From: Bacteroidota bacterium
GTDB taxonomy: Bacteria; Bacteroidota; Bacteroidia; Chitinophagales; LD1
NCBI GenBank assembly: GCA_947475165.1
Contig: CANJLD010000018.1
Coordinates: 1-64,000, forward strand
Reading direction: 5' to 3'
DNA: 64,000 nt
Shown here: one piece after another, positions 53,375 through 62,306 of the stretch
How the letters are laid out: every line of letters starts with the position of its first letter
How positions within the stretch are numbered: the first letter of the stretch is position 1
Notes under the pieces: generated by a model
What the model saw: only the letters and a program-made list of their open reading frames with translations
The model's database searches: none
What the model was told of the DNA's origin: nothing
Program-made: the position numbers and the translations under genes

Positions 53375-54589
53375 TTATTTCACCGTTATGCTTTCCAATC
53401 TCGCAGTATAGCCATCCCTTACACTTACTACTATATTAAAATAGCCCCATACCCATTTGTTTGCTGCATCGGTCTGCACATCGCTTAACCACCAACGCAA
53501 TGCAGGTGTTTTAATAATTCTATCGGTGCGAATTTGAAGAGGAAATGTTTTGTTGTCGCTTATCGGAATATGAATTGTAGTATCACGAAAATTAAATTCA
53601 GAAGTATTCACCGGTAACCCTTTCATGCGTTTAATTCCATGCGGAAGGAATTTACCGGTAACCAGATGATTCAGTTTTAAATAGCTTTTGGTTTCTGATG
53701 TTTTAAAAACGAAAGGAACGGAAATAGTTCCCACTCTTGGCCGCTGGCTCCAAAGTATAAACCGGTTGCTGCTCTCTCTGAAAAAGCCAATCATCCATTC
53801 TTTATTGAAGTTATCGTATAGCTTTTCGTTCTCTGTTACTCTCAACCACCAAAGCCATTCGTAAGGATGAATTTCGGGATGGCAAGCATGGTTGCAGTCC
53901 AATACAAAAACACCGTACAACCCAACCGTTGGCTTTGCATCACAGAAATTTGTATGCACATTTAAGTTGTTTCCGTGCATACACGGATAGAACATAAAGT
54001 TCACAGAATCGCGCATCTTCTTAGGAGGCGTGAGCTCGCAATGCAAATCATAGATTTCAGCCGTTTGCAAAGTAGGCGGAATGAATGGCGGCTTGCTTAA
54101 ATCTCTTTTACTTGCTTTTGCTCTTTTAAAATTGTGTTTGCGCTTAATCTGTTCTGTTCTTCCTTGGTAAACTAAATTCAGATATTGTGGCAAGTGGGGG
54201 ATGATATTGAAGTTTACATCATGCTCAGTCAATTCATCTTTTTCACCGGGCATAGAAAGATTGTTCTTGTTTGTGCCTACAAACTTATACCGATGCCGGT
54301 CAACAGCCTGCCACCAAAAACCAATCATGCGGGTGAACCAACCCAAGCCACCGCTTTGATGAGTGGTAAACCAGGTGGGAACTTTTTCATCGCGCTCTTT
54401 CACCTTAACCATGTCCACCAACTCCTCGTTCAGAATATCATTCTTCGAAATAGAATCGTTGCTAATGCGGAGATTGAGAAAGGCGGATGGAACAGTACTA
54501 ACTACATCTGCTTTAACAGCGGTAGAATCAGAAGAGGCTGATGTATCTAAAAACAAACCAAGTAAAATGAAGGAAAAGAAATTGCGCAT
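53375..54589 (-). CDS. Hypothetical secreted protein
   Basis: A 404-residue protein with a signal peptide (FFSFILLGLFLDTSAS, about residues 4-19). The mature part is basic and rich in Trp, Phe and Tyr (WWLRVTENEKLYDNFNKEW). No family is recognised. It is convergent with the adenosyltransferase gene (2-base gap) and 17 bases after def. Confidence 0.55.
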   Translation of the reverse strand: MRNFFSFILLGLFLDTSASSDSTAVKADVVSTVPSAFLNLRISNDSISKNDILNEELVDMVKVKERDEKVPTWFTTHQSGGLGWFTRMIGFWWQAVDRHRYKFVGTNKNNLSMPGEKDELTEHDVNFNIIPHLPQYLNLVYQGRTEQIKRKHNFKRAKASKRDLSKPPFIPPTLQTAEIYDLHCELTPPKKMRDSVNFMFYPCMHGNNLNVHTNFCDAKPTVGLYGVFVLDCNHACHPEIHPYEWLWWLRVTENEKLYDNFNKEWMIGFFRESSNRFILWSQRPRVGTISVPFVFKTSETKSYLKLNHLVTGKFLPHGIKRMKGLPVNTSEFNFRDTTIHIPISDNKTFPLQIRTDRIIKTPALRWWLSDVQTDAANKWVWGYFNIVVSVRDGYTARLESITVK

Positions 54590-54606
54590 GGTTTGTTGTT
54601 GAGGCT

Positions 54607-55164
54607 TTATTTCTTAGGAAACTTCATTTTATAACTCACATCAACATTCCCCTTCGAAATTTTTTCGAGTCTTCCTTTCAGCAAACTTCTTTTCAGCGGT
54701 TTCAAATGGTCAATAAAAAGCTTGCCTTCTATGTGGTCGTACTCGTGTTGAATAACACGCGCAGTTAAACCGTTAAATTCTTTTTCCTGCTTTTTAAAAT
54801 CGCGGTCGAGGTATTGAATGCGGATAGTTTCGTTGCGGTAAACATCTTCTCGTATGTTGGGAATACTCAGGCAGCCTTCTTCATAAGGCCAGTCATCACC
54901 GGTTTCTTTAATCATTTTAGCATTGATAAAAACTTCGCGCACGCCATCGTTCTTTTCATCTTCATCGTACATACGTGTGCTGTCAATAATAAACAGACGA
55001 ATGGCTTTGTTTATTTGCGGAGCAGCCAGACCAACGCCCTTGCTTTTCTCCATGGTTTCAAACATGTCGTCAAGCAGTTTAGCAAGGTCGGGATAGTCTT
55101 TCGAAATCTCAACACCCACTTTTCTCAGCACCGGGTCGCCATAAGCTACAATAGGAAGAACCAT
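54607..55164 (-). CDS. def: Peptide deformylase
   Basis: A 185-residue metalloenzyme that removes the formyl group from nascent proteins. The three motifs are GVGLAAPQI (43-51), EGCLSIP (96-102, Cys98 binds metal) and HEYDH (140-144, His140, Glu141, His144). Normal length. It lies downstream of ruvX on the same strand with a 35-base gap. Confidence 0.95.
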   Translation of the reverse strand: MVLPIVAYGDPVLRKVGVEISKDYPDLAKLLDDMFETMEKSKGVGLAAPQINKAIRLFIIDSTRMYDEDEKNDGVREVFINAKMIKETGDDWPYEEGCLSIPNIREDVYRNETIRIQYLDRDFKKQEKEFNGLTARVIQHEYDHIEGKLFIDHLKPLKRSLLKGRLEKISKGNVDVSYKMKFPKK

Positions 55165-55199
55165 TTTTGATTTTAATTTTTGCAGGGCGAATTTGGAAT

Positions 55200-55613
55200 T
55201 TATTTTTTCATCTCAAGGTAGGATTGCAAAATAATATTAGCAGAGATAGCATCAATATTTCCTTTCTTTCTTCTTTCCTTTTTATTTACTCCGCTCATCA
55301 ACAACGTTTGCTGTGCCATGCGCGAGGTAAAACTCTCATCAATCTTGTGTACCTTTTTATCGGGATAAAGCTTGTTCAGTTCTGCAATAAATTTTTCGAT
55401 GTGCGGAATAATTTCGTTCTCCGAGTGTCCGTGCGCAAATGGATAGCCCACTACAAAAGCTTCCACTTCTTCTTCACTGCAATACTTTTTTATAAACGGA
55501 TAAATTTCATTGCTGGGAATCGTTTCAAGCGTATTCGCAATTATCTGCAACGGGTCGGTAACGGCAACACCAATTCTTCTCAAGCCAAAATCGAATGCCA
55601 AAACTCTGCTCAT
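55200..55613 (-). CDS. ruvX: Putative pre-16S rRNA nuclease RuvX/YqgF
   Basis: A 137-residue RNase-H-fold protein. VLAFDFGLRRIGVAVTD contains the first catalytic Asp (D7), VVGYP lies after strand four, FTSRMAQQTL is the third region and the last acidic residue is in DAISANIIL. It matures 16S rRNA and may resolve junctions. Normal length. Confidence 0.92.
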   Translation of the reverse strand: MSRVLAFDFGLRRIGVAVTDPLQIIANTLETIPSNEIYPFIKKYCSEEEVEAFVVGYPFAHGHSENEIIPHIEKFIAELNKLYPDKKVHKIDESFTSRMAQQTLLMSGVNKKERRKKGNIDAISANIILQSYLEMKK

Positions 55614-55657
55614 TGTATTTCTGTATTTACCAGTAACTTCTCGCTACTCACCACTCG

Positions 55658-56227
55658 TTATTTATCTTTAGGAACAACTGTTGACTTAATAAGAAGCACC
55701 GTTGCTGCCGGCTGAGTGTTAGCCGTAACAGTTATTGTTTTATCTACCTCCCCTTTCTTATCATGACTGTCAAACTGCACGGTAATTTCACCGCTTTCAC
55801 CGGGCTTTATAGGTGTTCGCGGCCAATTTGGAACCGTGCATCCGCAAGTAGTTTGAGCATTCGTAATAAACAAGCCCAGCTTTCCTGTGTTAGTGAATTT
55901 GAAAACGGTGTTCACTATTTCTCCTTCGTTAATTCTACCAAAATTATGCACCTTCTTTTCAAATAGAATAGAAGTCAGTCCCTTTGATTTTTTATCGAAT
56001 TGATTCGCCATTGGGTCAACGTTTGGTTTGTCAAAAGGGCTTGCTTCCTGTGGGTTTGCCGGTTTTGTTTCTGAGGTTTCAGGGACGGCTTTTACTTCTA
56101 CTTTTACAGTAGAAAGCTCTTCTACTTTCTTATTCAACTTAAAATTCTGCACTGCTAAAAACGAAATAGCTGCAATCAGAATTATGAGTAAGGCAATAAT
56201 TGTTTTGTTGTTCATGCCGTCAACCAA
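55658..56227 (-). CDS. DUF1573 protein, membrane-anchored
   Basis: A 189-residue protein with an N-terminal anchor (IIALLIILIAAISFLAV), a Pro/Ser-rich linker, and the DUF1573 Ig-like domain (NFGRINEGEIVNTVFKFTNTG, TSCGC-type TCGCTVPNWP). In Bacteroidota such proteins sit in the periplasm; the exact role is unknown. It is divergent from the next gene. Confidence 0.82.
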   Translation of the reverse strand: MVDGMNNKTIIALLIILIAAISFLAVQNFKLNKKVEELSTVKVEVKAVPETSETKPANPQEASPFDKPNVDPMANQFDKKSKGLTSILFEKKVHNFGRINEGEIVNTVFKFTNTGKLGLFITNAQTTCGCTVPNWPRTPIKPGESGEITVQFDSHDKKGEVDKTITVTANTQPAATVLLIKSTVVPKDK

Positions 56228-56309
56228 TTTTTAGCGAAGATATATTCTGAATGCAGAATTTATATCCATTTGAAATAATCCTTATTTTGCCATCCTAAAA
56301 TCAAAAAAA

Positions 56310-56876
56310 ATGAAACAAAAACTCATCGCATTTTTACTCTGCACCGCTATCTTCATTAGTGCCGATGCACAACTTACACTCAACGGAGTTGCTCTGCCTG
56401 CTTCTATTAAACAAGGCAATACTACCTTGGTATTAAACGGTGGAGGAATTCGTAAGAAATTATTCTTTAAACTTTACACCGGTGGGCTTTATCTCACCGC
56501 CAAAACCAAAACTGCGGCAGATATTATAAATGCCGATAAAGAAACTGCCTTCCGCCTTACCACTACATCAAGTGTGCTAAGCAGCAGCAATTTCAGCGAA
56601 GCTATTCAGGAAGGTTTTGAAAAATCTTTAAAAGGAAATACTGCACCGCTAAAGGCAAAAATTGACCAGTTCATAAATACATTTAAAGCAGAAGAAGTAA
56701 AGGAAGGTGATGTATACGAACTTTGGTATGTGCCGGGCGAAGGCGTAAAATCTTATAAGAACGGAAAGCTGAAAAGCACTATTCCCGGTCTCGATTTCAA
56801 AAAAGCCCTGTTCGGAATTTGGCTTAGTGAAGACCCTGTTGATGCTGACCTTAAAACAGGTTTGCTGGGCGGATAA
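56310..56876 (+). CDS. Chalcone-isomerase-like secreted protein
   Basis: A 188-residue protein with a signal peptide (1-20) and the chalcone-isomerase fold: KLFFKLYTGGLYLTAKTKTAADII and the LWYVPGEGVKSYKNGK, GIWLSEDPVDADLKTGLLG ends. Bacterial members of this family bind fatty acids or have no known activity; the plant-type catalytic residues are not conserved. A terminator follows 24 bases later, so it is monocistronic. Confidence 0.8.
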   Translation: MKQKLIAFLLCTAIFISADAQLTLNGVALPASIKQGNTTLVLNGGGIRKKLFFKLYTGGLYLTAKTKTAADIINADKETAFRLTTTSSVLSSSNFSEAIQEGFEKSLKGNTAPLKAKIDQFINTFKAEEVKEGDVYELWYVPGEGVKSYKNGKLKSTIPGLDFKKALFGIWLSEDPVDADLKTGLLGG

Positions 56877-56900
56877 TAGTTTAGGAAATTAGTTCATCAA

Positions 56901-56932
56901 AAAAGCGTCCCGCAAAACTGCGGGACGCTTTT
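56901..56932 (+). terminator. Terminator of the chalcone-isomerase-like gene
   Basis: A perfect 14-bp stem (AAAAGCGTCCCGCA / TGCGGGACGCTTTT) with the loop AAAC, followed by TGTTTT. Strong rho-independent terminator. Confidence 0.9.
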
Positions 56933-56989
56933 TGTTTTAAAGGAACATCCTGCAAGTCATTAGTTGAACAAATTTGATTGTTCAACTAC

Positions 56990-57250
56990 AAAAATTTCTT
57001 CCGAAATTATTAAACATGCGAATGGTTTCTATTCTTAAACGAATGCATTATGTGTAGAACTAGATATTTTGCAAATGAATATAGATAATATGTAAATACC
57101 TTTAAATACTTTTCTGATACTTTTAAATGCCATTAGAATACATTTATATAGTTTACATATAAAGTCAAATACTTTCTTGATATCTTTAAATAGTTTCTAG
57201 ATACTTATAGATAGTTTTAAATACTAACCTTATTTGTGCTTTAAAAACGA
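56990..57250. repeat. AT-rich low-complexity region with degenerate repeats
   Basis: An intergenic stretch with repeated variants of TTTAAATACTTTTCTGATA: near 57098, 57165 and 57186, interspersed with TAAATAC and TACTTTTAAATG units. No open frame fits. It lies between two convergent genes and the T/A content is much higher than around it. It may be a DNA-bending or nucleoid-binding site, or decayed repeats. Confidence 0.5.
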
Positions 57251-57290
57251 TGTTTTTACTGCTTTTTTGTGATTTTGTGGGTAGAAGGAG

Positions 57291-57812
57291 TTAACCTGCA
57301 ATCTGCTTAGCCAAAATTGCCTTATACTTTTCCAAAAGCTCAGCATCAGTAGGCGGGGTTAAAACGCTGTTGAATTTATACTTGGCTTGCACAAACTTTT
57401 CAGCCTGGGCTAATGCGCGCCTGAAACCATCTTTATAAAATTCCAAACCCTGCTCGTAACTAATCTCAGTAGCAGTTTCCTTAAGCCAGTAATTAACACG
57501 GCAACGCCAAATACCCAAAGGCTGCACCGGTTGCTTAATAACGTGCAGGCTGAAATCAATATGCACCCGCCCTTTAGTTACCACATCATGCTTATGGTAA
57601 CTACTCTTAAAAAAGAAAGAAGCCTTCTCCGGTATATTAGGCGAAGTGGCATCGCAGCAAATCTCCTGTTTGTTCGAATCCTCCATAGTTATCATCTGCC
57701 GAATGTAAAATAAACCGGAGTTATACGTATTGCGAGGACGGCATGTGAAGCGAATGTGACCGTGAACGGGAATGGAAGGGTTAACATATAAATCGCGCTG
57801 GCATAACATCAA
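57291..57812 (-). CDS. Hypothetical protein
   Basis: A 173-residue soluble protein rich in beta strands in its first half (VHGHIRFTCRPRNTYNSGLFYI, IWRCRVNYWLKET) and helical in its second half. It has several Cys and His residues, without a recognisable metal motif. The function is unknown. It is divergent from the PhoD gene by 47 bases. Confidence 0.5.
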   Translation of the reverse strand: MMLCQRDLYVNPSIPVHGHIRFTCRPRNTYNSGLFYIRQMITMEDSNKQEICCDATSPNIPEKASFFFKSSYHKHDVVTKGRVHIDFSLHVIKQPVQPLGIWRCRVNYWLKETATEISYEQGLEFYKDGFRRALAQAEKFVQAKYKFNSVLTPPTDAELLEKYKAILAKQIAG

Positions 57813-57859
57813 CCAATTAAATAGATGCTTATCATTGCGCCTTAAAATTTTGATGCCCT

Positions 57860-59407
57860 ATGAGGTTTATTGCTTTCCTGTTTCTTAATTCCCTTATCTT
57901 TTCTCTCTCCTCCCAATCCATTTTCGTTCCCGAAATAAACAACCTGCTCAACCCTGCGCTAAAACCTTTCTACTTTGGTGTAGCCTCCGGTGACCCTCAA
58001 CAAACGCAGGTAATTATCTGGACAAAAGTGTGGAACGAAACCAGCCAACCGGTAACCGTGAAATGGGAAATAGCCACCGATACCACCATGCAGCAAATAA
58101 CAGCAACCGGGGAAGTAACTACTGATGTTGCTTCCGCATATACCGTTAAACTTATTGCAAAGAATTTGCAACCGAATACTACTTACTTCTACCGTTTTAC
58201 AACATGTGGAGTTTTTTCTGCAATAGGCCGAACCAAAACAGCACCTCTGCAGGCCGATGAGTTAAAGTTTGCCGTAGTAAGCTGCAACAATTACGAGCAC
58301 GGGTATTTCAATGCCTACCGGTTAATAGCCAGCCGCAGCGATATTGATGCAGTCATTCACTTAGGCGATTATATTTACGAATACGGAGCAAACAAAAGCA
58401 AGAAACACCCAAGCATAAGGCAGCACATTCCCGACCACGAAATACTTAACCTGCAGGATTACCGTTCGCGTTACGCCCAATACCGGCTTGATAAAGATTT
58501 ACAGGAGGCGCACCGTCTGCATCCGTTTATTACTGAGTGGGACGACCACGAATTTGCCAACGATGCTTATAAAGAGGGGGCAAAGAACCATCAGCCCGAA
58601 GAAGGCGACTGGGTAACCCGCGAAGCCATTGCCAAGAAAGTTTATTTTGAATGGCTGCCCATTACCGATAATGCAGAAAATACCGTTATCAGAAAACTGA
58701 ACTATGGCAACTTAGCCGAGCTGTTTATGCTCGATGGCAGAGTGGAAGGCAGGTGCAAACAAGTGGAAAGTCCTTCTGACACTATGCTTACCTGCGTTAC
58801 CCGCACCATGCTGGGCAAAAAGCAAAGTGACTGGCTTACATCGGGTATTTATAATTCAACAGCACAATGGAAGGTAGTTGCCAATCAGGTGGTGTTTTCG
58901 GAGTTAGATGCGCATCAGCTCTCAAAAAAATACGCTATCAACCCCGATGCATGGGATGGTTACCCTGAGGAACGCAGAGAAATTCTGGATTCATTCTATC
59001 AGCACAAAACCCAAAATATCATTATTCTGACCGGTGATATTCATTTATCGTGGGCATTTGATTTAGTGCAAAACCCGAAAGATAAGAACCGCTATAATGC
59101 GAAAACAGGCAAGGGAGTAATAGGAGCGGAGTTTGTTGTTCCGAGTGTTTCTTCAAATGGTTTAGGAGAGAAGTTTCCGAGAGGCTTAGCTAAACTGATT
59201 GGCAGCATCATTAAGCGTAAATCAACCAATCCGCACCTGCACTTTCAAAATTTAGTTGACCACGGCTATGTCTTGCTCTGTTTGAATAAAGAGCGCGCAA
59301 AAGCTACCTGGCTTTTTTGCAAAACGCTTAAGAAAAGAACTGAAAAATATTCTACAAAAGATAGCCGAATGACCAAGTATAATGAGAATCACTTAGTAAA
59401 GAATTAA
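57860..59407 (+). CDS. PhoD-like alkaline phosphatase/phosphodiesterase, secreted
   Basis: A 515-residue protein with a signal peptide (residues 1-20) and an N-terminal Fn3-like domain (VTVKWEIATDTTMQQ). The metallophosphatase core contains VVSCNNYEHGYFNAY (metal Cys and Asn-type ligands), HLGDYIYEYG, WDDHEFANDAYK (D-D-H) and LTGDIHLSW (H). The C-terminal tail is basic (KKRTEKYSTKDSRMTKY). It releases phosphate from phosphoesters outside the inner membrane. No Pho box was identified by eye. Confidence 0.88.
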   Translation: MRFIAFLFLNSLIFSLSSQSIFVPEINNLLNPALKPFYFGVASGDPQQTQVIIWTKVWNETSQPVTVKWEIATDTTMQQITATGEVTTDVASAYTVKLIAKNLQPNTTYFYRFTTCGVFSAIGRTKTAPLQADELKFAVVSCNNYEHGYFNAYRLIASRSDIDAVIHLGDYIYEYGANKSKKHPSIRQHIPDHEILNLQDYRSRYAQYRLDKDLQEAHRLHPFITEWDDHEFANDAYKEGAKNHQPEEGDWVTREAIAKKVYFEWLPITDNAENTVIRKLNYGNLAELFMLDGRVEGRCKQVESPSDTMLTCVTRTMLGKKQSDWLTSGIYNSTAQWKVVANQVVFSELDAHQLSKKYAINPDAWDGYPEERREILDSFYQHKTQNIIILTGDIHLSWAFDLVQNPKDKNRYNAKTGKGVIGAEFVVPSVSSNGLGEKFPRGLAKLIGSIIKRKSTNPHLHFQNLVDHGYVLLCLNKERAKATWLFCKTLKKRTEKYSTKDSRMTKYNENHLVKN

Positions 59408-59527
59408 AGGCTTATGACAAAATCTCTCTTTTGTTTTATTTAAGGAAGTAGGAATTACTAAACAACTCAAACCCTGTCCTTAACATTTTTTGAAAGTAAC
59501 TTTAAGACCGGTAATGCGTTTTAAGTT

Positions 59528-59866
59528 ATGTTTGCGTTGTTCGTTATGATAAAAAAGTCGATTAAATACTTTCTCTCGCTGGTTATTCTGCTGCACTGCA
59601 CCGGGGTAACACAGTTGGTATCGGCTTGCTCAAAAGATAATTCTGCTTTTGTAACCATGATGAACATGAACGAAGAAGAAACTAAGAAAGAGAAAGAAAG
59701 CAAAGAAGACACAGAATGTATTAACGACCTGCGCGGCAAAGTAGCTGCCCTGGCACCCAATATTTCATTTACCGAAAAACAGATTTACTTCTCCGGTTCT
59801 AAAAGCCGGGTTAATCATCAGTTCATTATAGAACTGCCCACGCCTCCTCCCGATTTTATGGCTTAA
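59528..59866 (+). CDS. Hypothetical small protein with hydrophobic start
   Basis: A 112-residue protein with an N-terminal hydrophobic segment (YFLSLVILLHCTGVTQLVSAC) and a highly charged Glu/Lys stretch (NEEETKKEKESKED). It is probably exported or lipid-anchored at Cys34. The C-terminus reads IELPTPPPDFMA. No family is recognised. It precedes the SulP gene and may be a local partner. Confidence 0.5.
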   Translation: MFALFVMIKKSIKYFLSLVILLHCTGVTQLVSACSKDNSAFVTMMNMNEEETKKEKESKEDTECINDLRGKVAALAPNISFTEKQIYFSGSKSRVNHQFIIELPTPPPDFMA

Positions 59867-59978
59867 TTGCCCTAATCCGTACCGTTTATTTTTTGCAGTA
59901 ACAGGATTTTGTTCAGCGGTGTAAACCGTAGCGCAAAAACATATACCCTTCCGCAAAAAAAACGTACGACAAATTTGT

Positions 59979-60006
59979 ATTTCACCAACATTTTTTATTT
60001 CACCAA
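59979..60006. promoter_or_regulatory. Two direct copies of ATTTCACCAA
   Basis: The 10-base string occurs at 59979-59988 and again at 59997-60006, 18 bases apart, just before the SulP start codon at 60025. An operator or a leader element is possible. No regulator is known. Confidence 0.35.
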
Positions 60007-60024
60007 TAACCAAATTCATTAGTC

Positions 60025-61596
60025 ATGAAGTTATACTCACAATATTTTAAGACAGACATATTATCGGGGCTGGTAGTTTTTTTAGTGGCCTTGCCACTTT
60101 GCCTCGGTATTGCTTTAGCCAGCGGTGCGCCTTTGTTTTCGGGTATTATATCGGGTGTAATTGGTGGAATTGTGGTGGGGCTGTTAAGCAATTCGCAACT
60201 AAGTGTATCGGGCCCCGCAGCGGGTTTAACGGCAATTATTTTAGCGGCCATTACTGGCTTAGGTTCTTACGAAGCCTTTTTGCTGGCGGTGGTAATTGCC
60301 GGTGCCATACAAATCATTCTGGGCTTTGCTAAAGCGGGCACTATCTCCAACTATCTTCCTTCCAATGTAATTGAAGGAATGTTAACGGCTATTGGTGTAA
60401 TTATCATTATGAAACAACTTCCTCATGCTATTGGCTACGATGTAGACAACGAGGGCGATTTCTTTTTTATAGAAAAAGCAACCGGTCATAATACTTTCTC
60501 TGCAGTTATAGATGCCATTAATTATTCACACGTAGGGGCAATCATCATCACGGTGATTTCTATGGGTATTCTTATTGCATGGAACAATGTAAAGGTGCTC
60601 AGAAATCTAAAGACCGTACCCGGTGCATTGGTAGCAGTTGTTACCGGTGTAATTATAAACGAGGTATTTAACGCCACCGGTTCTAATTTGGCAATTGGTG
60701 CAGAGCATTTGGTAAAATTACCGGTACCAGCATCGTTCAACGATTTTTTCGGTCAATTTTCTTTGCCCGATTTTTCGAAAATAGCCAACGTTAATGTTTG
60801 GATAACCGGTGTTACCATTGCCGCAGTAGCAAGTATCGAAACATTATTATGCATTGAAGCAGCCGATAAAATGGACCCGCTGAAAAGATTTACCAATACC
60901 AACACCGAATTGAAAGCACAGGGAGTAGGAAATATGCTGAGCGGTTTGATAGGAGGCATTCCAATGACATCGGTTATTGTGCGCACATCTGCCAACATAA
61001 ACTCAGGAGGAAAAACAAAAGTTTCGGCTGTAGCGCACGGTGTTTTCTTGCTAATAGCCGTGCTTGCCATGCCAGTAATGCTCAATAAAATTCCGTTGGC
61101 GTGTTTGGCAGCAATTCTGATTTTAATCGGTTACAAATTAGCCAGCCCTGCAGTGTTCAAACACATGTGGCAAAATGGCAAATACCAGTTTGTGCCTTTC
61201 ATTGCAACGGTGGTAGCAGTAGTGTTTACTGACTTACTTAAAGGTGTAGGAGTAGGCTTGGTGGTGAGTGTGTTTTATATTCTAAAAGCGAATATGAAAG
61301 TGGCTTACTTCTTTAAAAAAGAAAAGCACCAGCAAGGCGAAACCGTTCACATTGATTTGGCACAGGAAGTTTCTTTCCTGAACAAAGCAGCTATTAAACA
61401 AACGCTGATGCACTTGCCCGAAAACAGCAAGGTTGTCATCAATGCGGCCGACAGTGTTTACATTGACCATGATGTGATACAACTGATTCAGGATTTTTTA
61501 AAAATAGGTTCTAAAGACAAAAACATTCAGGTAACCCTTACAGGATTTAAGGATGGTTACCAAATCGAAAATTCAACGCACGTTACTTCAAACTAA
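60025..61596 (+). CDS. SulP-family anion transporter with STAS domain
   Basis: A 523-residue permease of the SulP/SLC26 family. The start is FLVALPLCLGIALASGAPLFSGI, with NSQLSVSGPAAGLTAII as the substrate site region, at least ten membrane helices, and a STAS domain from about 410 on (VHIDLAQEVSFLNKAAIKQTL). Its genetic link with carbonic anhydrase and DabA suggests bicarbonate uptake, though sulfate is possible. The carbonic anhydrase gene follows after three bases. Confidence 0.87.
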   Translation: MKLYSQYFKTDILSGLVVFLVALPLCLGIALASGAPLFSGIISGVIGGIVVGLLSNSQLSVSGPAAGLTAIILAAITGLGSYEAFLLAVVIAGAIQIILGFAKAGTISNYLPSNVIEGMLTAIGVIIIMKQLPHAIGYDVDNEGDFFFIEKATGHNTFSAVIDAINYSHVGAIIITVISMGILIAWNNVKVLRNLKTVPGALVAVVTGVIINEVFNATGSNLAIGAEHLVKLPVPASFNDFFGQFSLPDFSKIANVNVWITGVTIAAVASIETLLCIEAADKMDPLKRFTNTNTELKAQGVGNMLSGLIGGIPMTSVIVRTSANINSGGKTKVSAVAHGVFLLIAVLAMPVMLNKIPLACLAAILILIGYKLASPAVFKHMWQNGKYQFVPFIATVVAVVFTDLLKGVGVGLVVSVFYILKANMKVAYFFKKEKHQQGETVHIDLAQEVSFLNKAAIKQTLMHLPENSKVVINAADSVYIDHDVIQLIQDFLKIGSKDKNIQVTLTGFKDGYQIENSTHVTSN

Positions 61597-61599
61597 ATA

Positions 61600-62289
61600 A
61601 TGACAGATAAAATGAAAACACATACCTCAGTAACACAAGCATCTACTACACCTGAGCAAGCATTGCAAATTTTAAAGGAAGGCAATCAACGGTTTGTCAA
61701 TAATTTAAAAACAAACCGGAATCTACTTCAACAGGTAAACGAAACGCGGGATGGTCAATGGCCCTTTGCAGTTATACTCAGTTGCATTGACAGTCGCACT
61801 TCTGCCGAGTTAATTTTTGACCAGGGGCTGGGTGATGTTTTCTCCATTCGCATTGCCGGAAACATTGTAAATACCGATATTATAGGAAGCATTGAATTTG
61901 CTTGTAAAGTAGCGGGTTCAAAATTGATTGTGGTGCTGGGTCATTCCAAATGCGGAGCCATAAAAGGTGCCTGCGACCATGTGGAAATAGGAAACCTTAC
62001 TGAATTGCTTTCAAAAATTCAACCTGCTGTTTATCTCGAAACAAAAACCACTTTGCCGGAGAACAGAAATTCTGATAACCATGAATTTGTAGAGAATGTT
62101 TCTACACTGAATGTAAGACGCTCGGTAAAAACAATTGTTGACCGGAGTTATATTCTGGAGCAAATGATTGAAAAAGGAGAGATAGCCATTATAGGTGCCA
62201 AGCATAATCTGGATACCGGTTTAGTTGAATTTTATGACGACAGTATGATTTGCGACAAAGCCGATGTACGGGAGCAGATGAGTTACTAA
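61600..62289 (+). CDS. Beta-class carbonic anhydrase
   Basis: A 229-residue enzyme that interconverts CO2 and bicarbonate. The zinc ligands are C62 (CIDSRT with D64 and R66 as the catalytic dyad), H115 and C118 (HSKCG). Further marks are QGLGDVFSIRIAGNI. It probably pairs with the SulP protein. The DabA gene follows 17 bases after its stop. Confidence 0.93.
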   Translation: MTDKMKTHTSVTQASTTPEQALQILKEGNQRFVNNLKTNRNLLQQVNETRDGQWPFAVILSCIDSRTSAELIFDQGLGDVFSIRIAGNIVNTDIIGSIEFACKVAGSKLIVVLGHSKCGAIKGACDHVEIGNLTELLSKIQPAVYLETKTTLPENRNSDNHEFVENVSTLNVRRSVKTIVDRSYILEQMIEKGEIAIIGAKHNLDTGLVEFYDDSMICDKADVREQMSY

Positions 62290-62306
62290 ACAAAAACCTA
62301 AAACGA

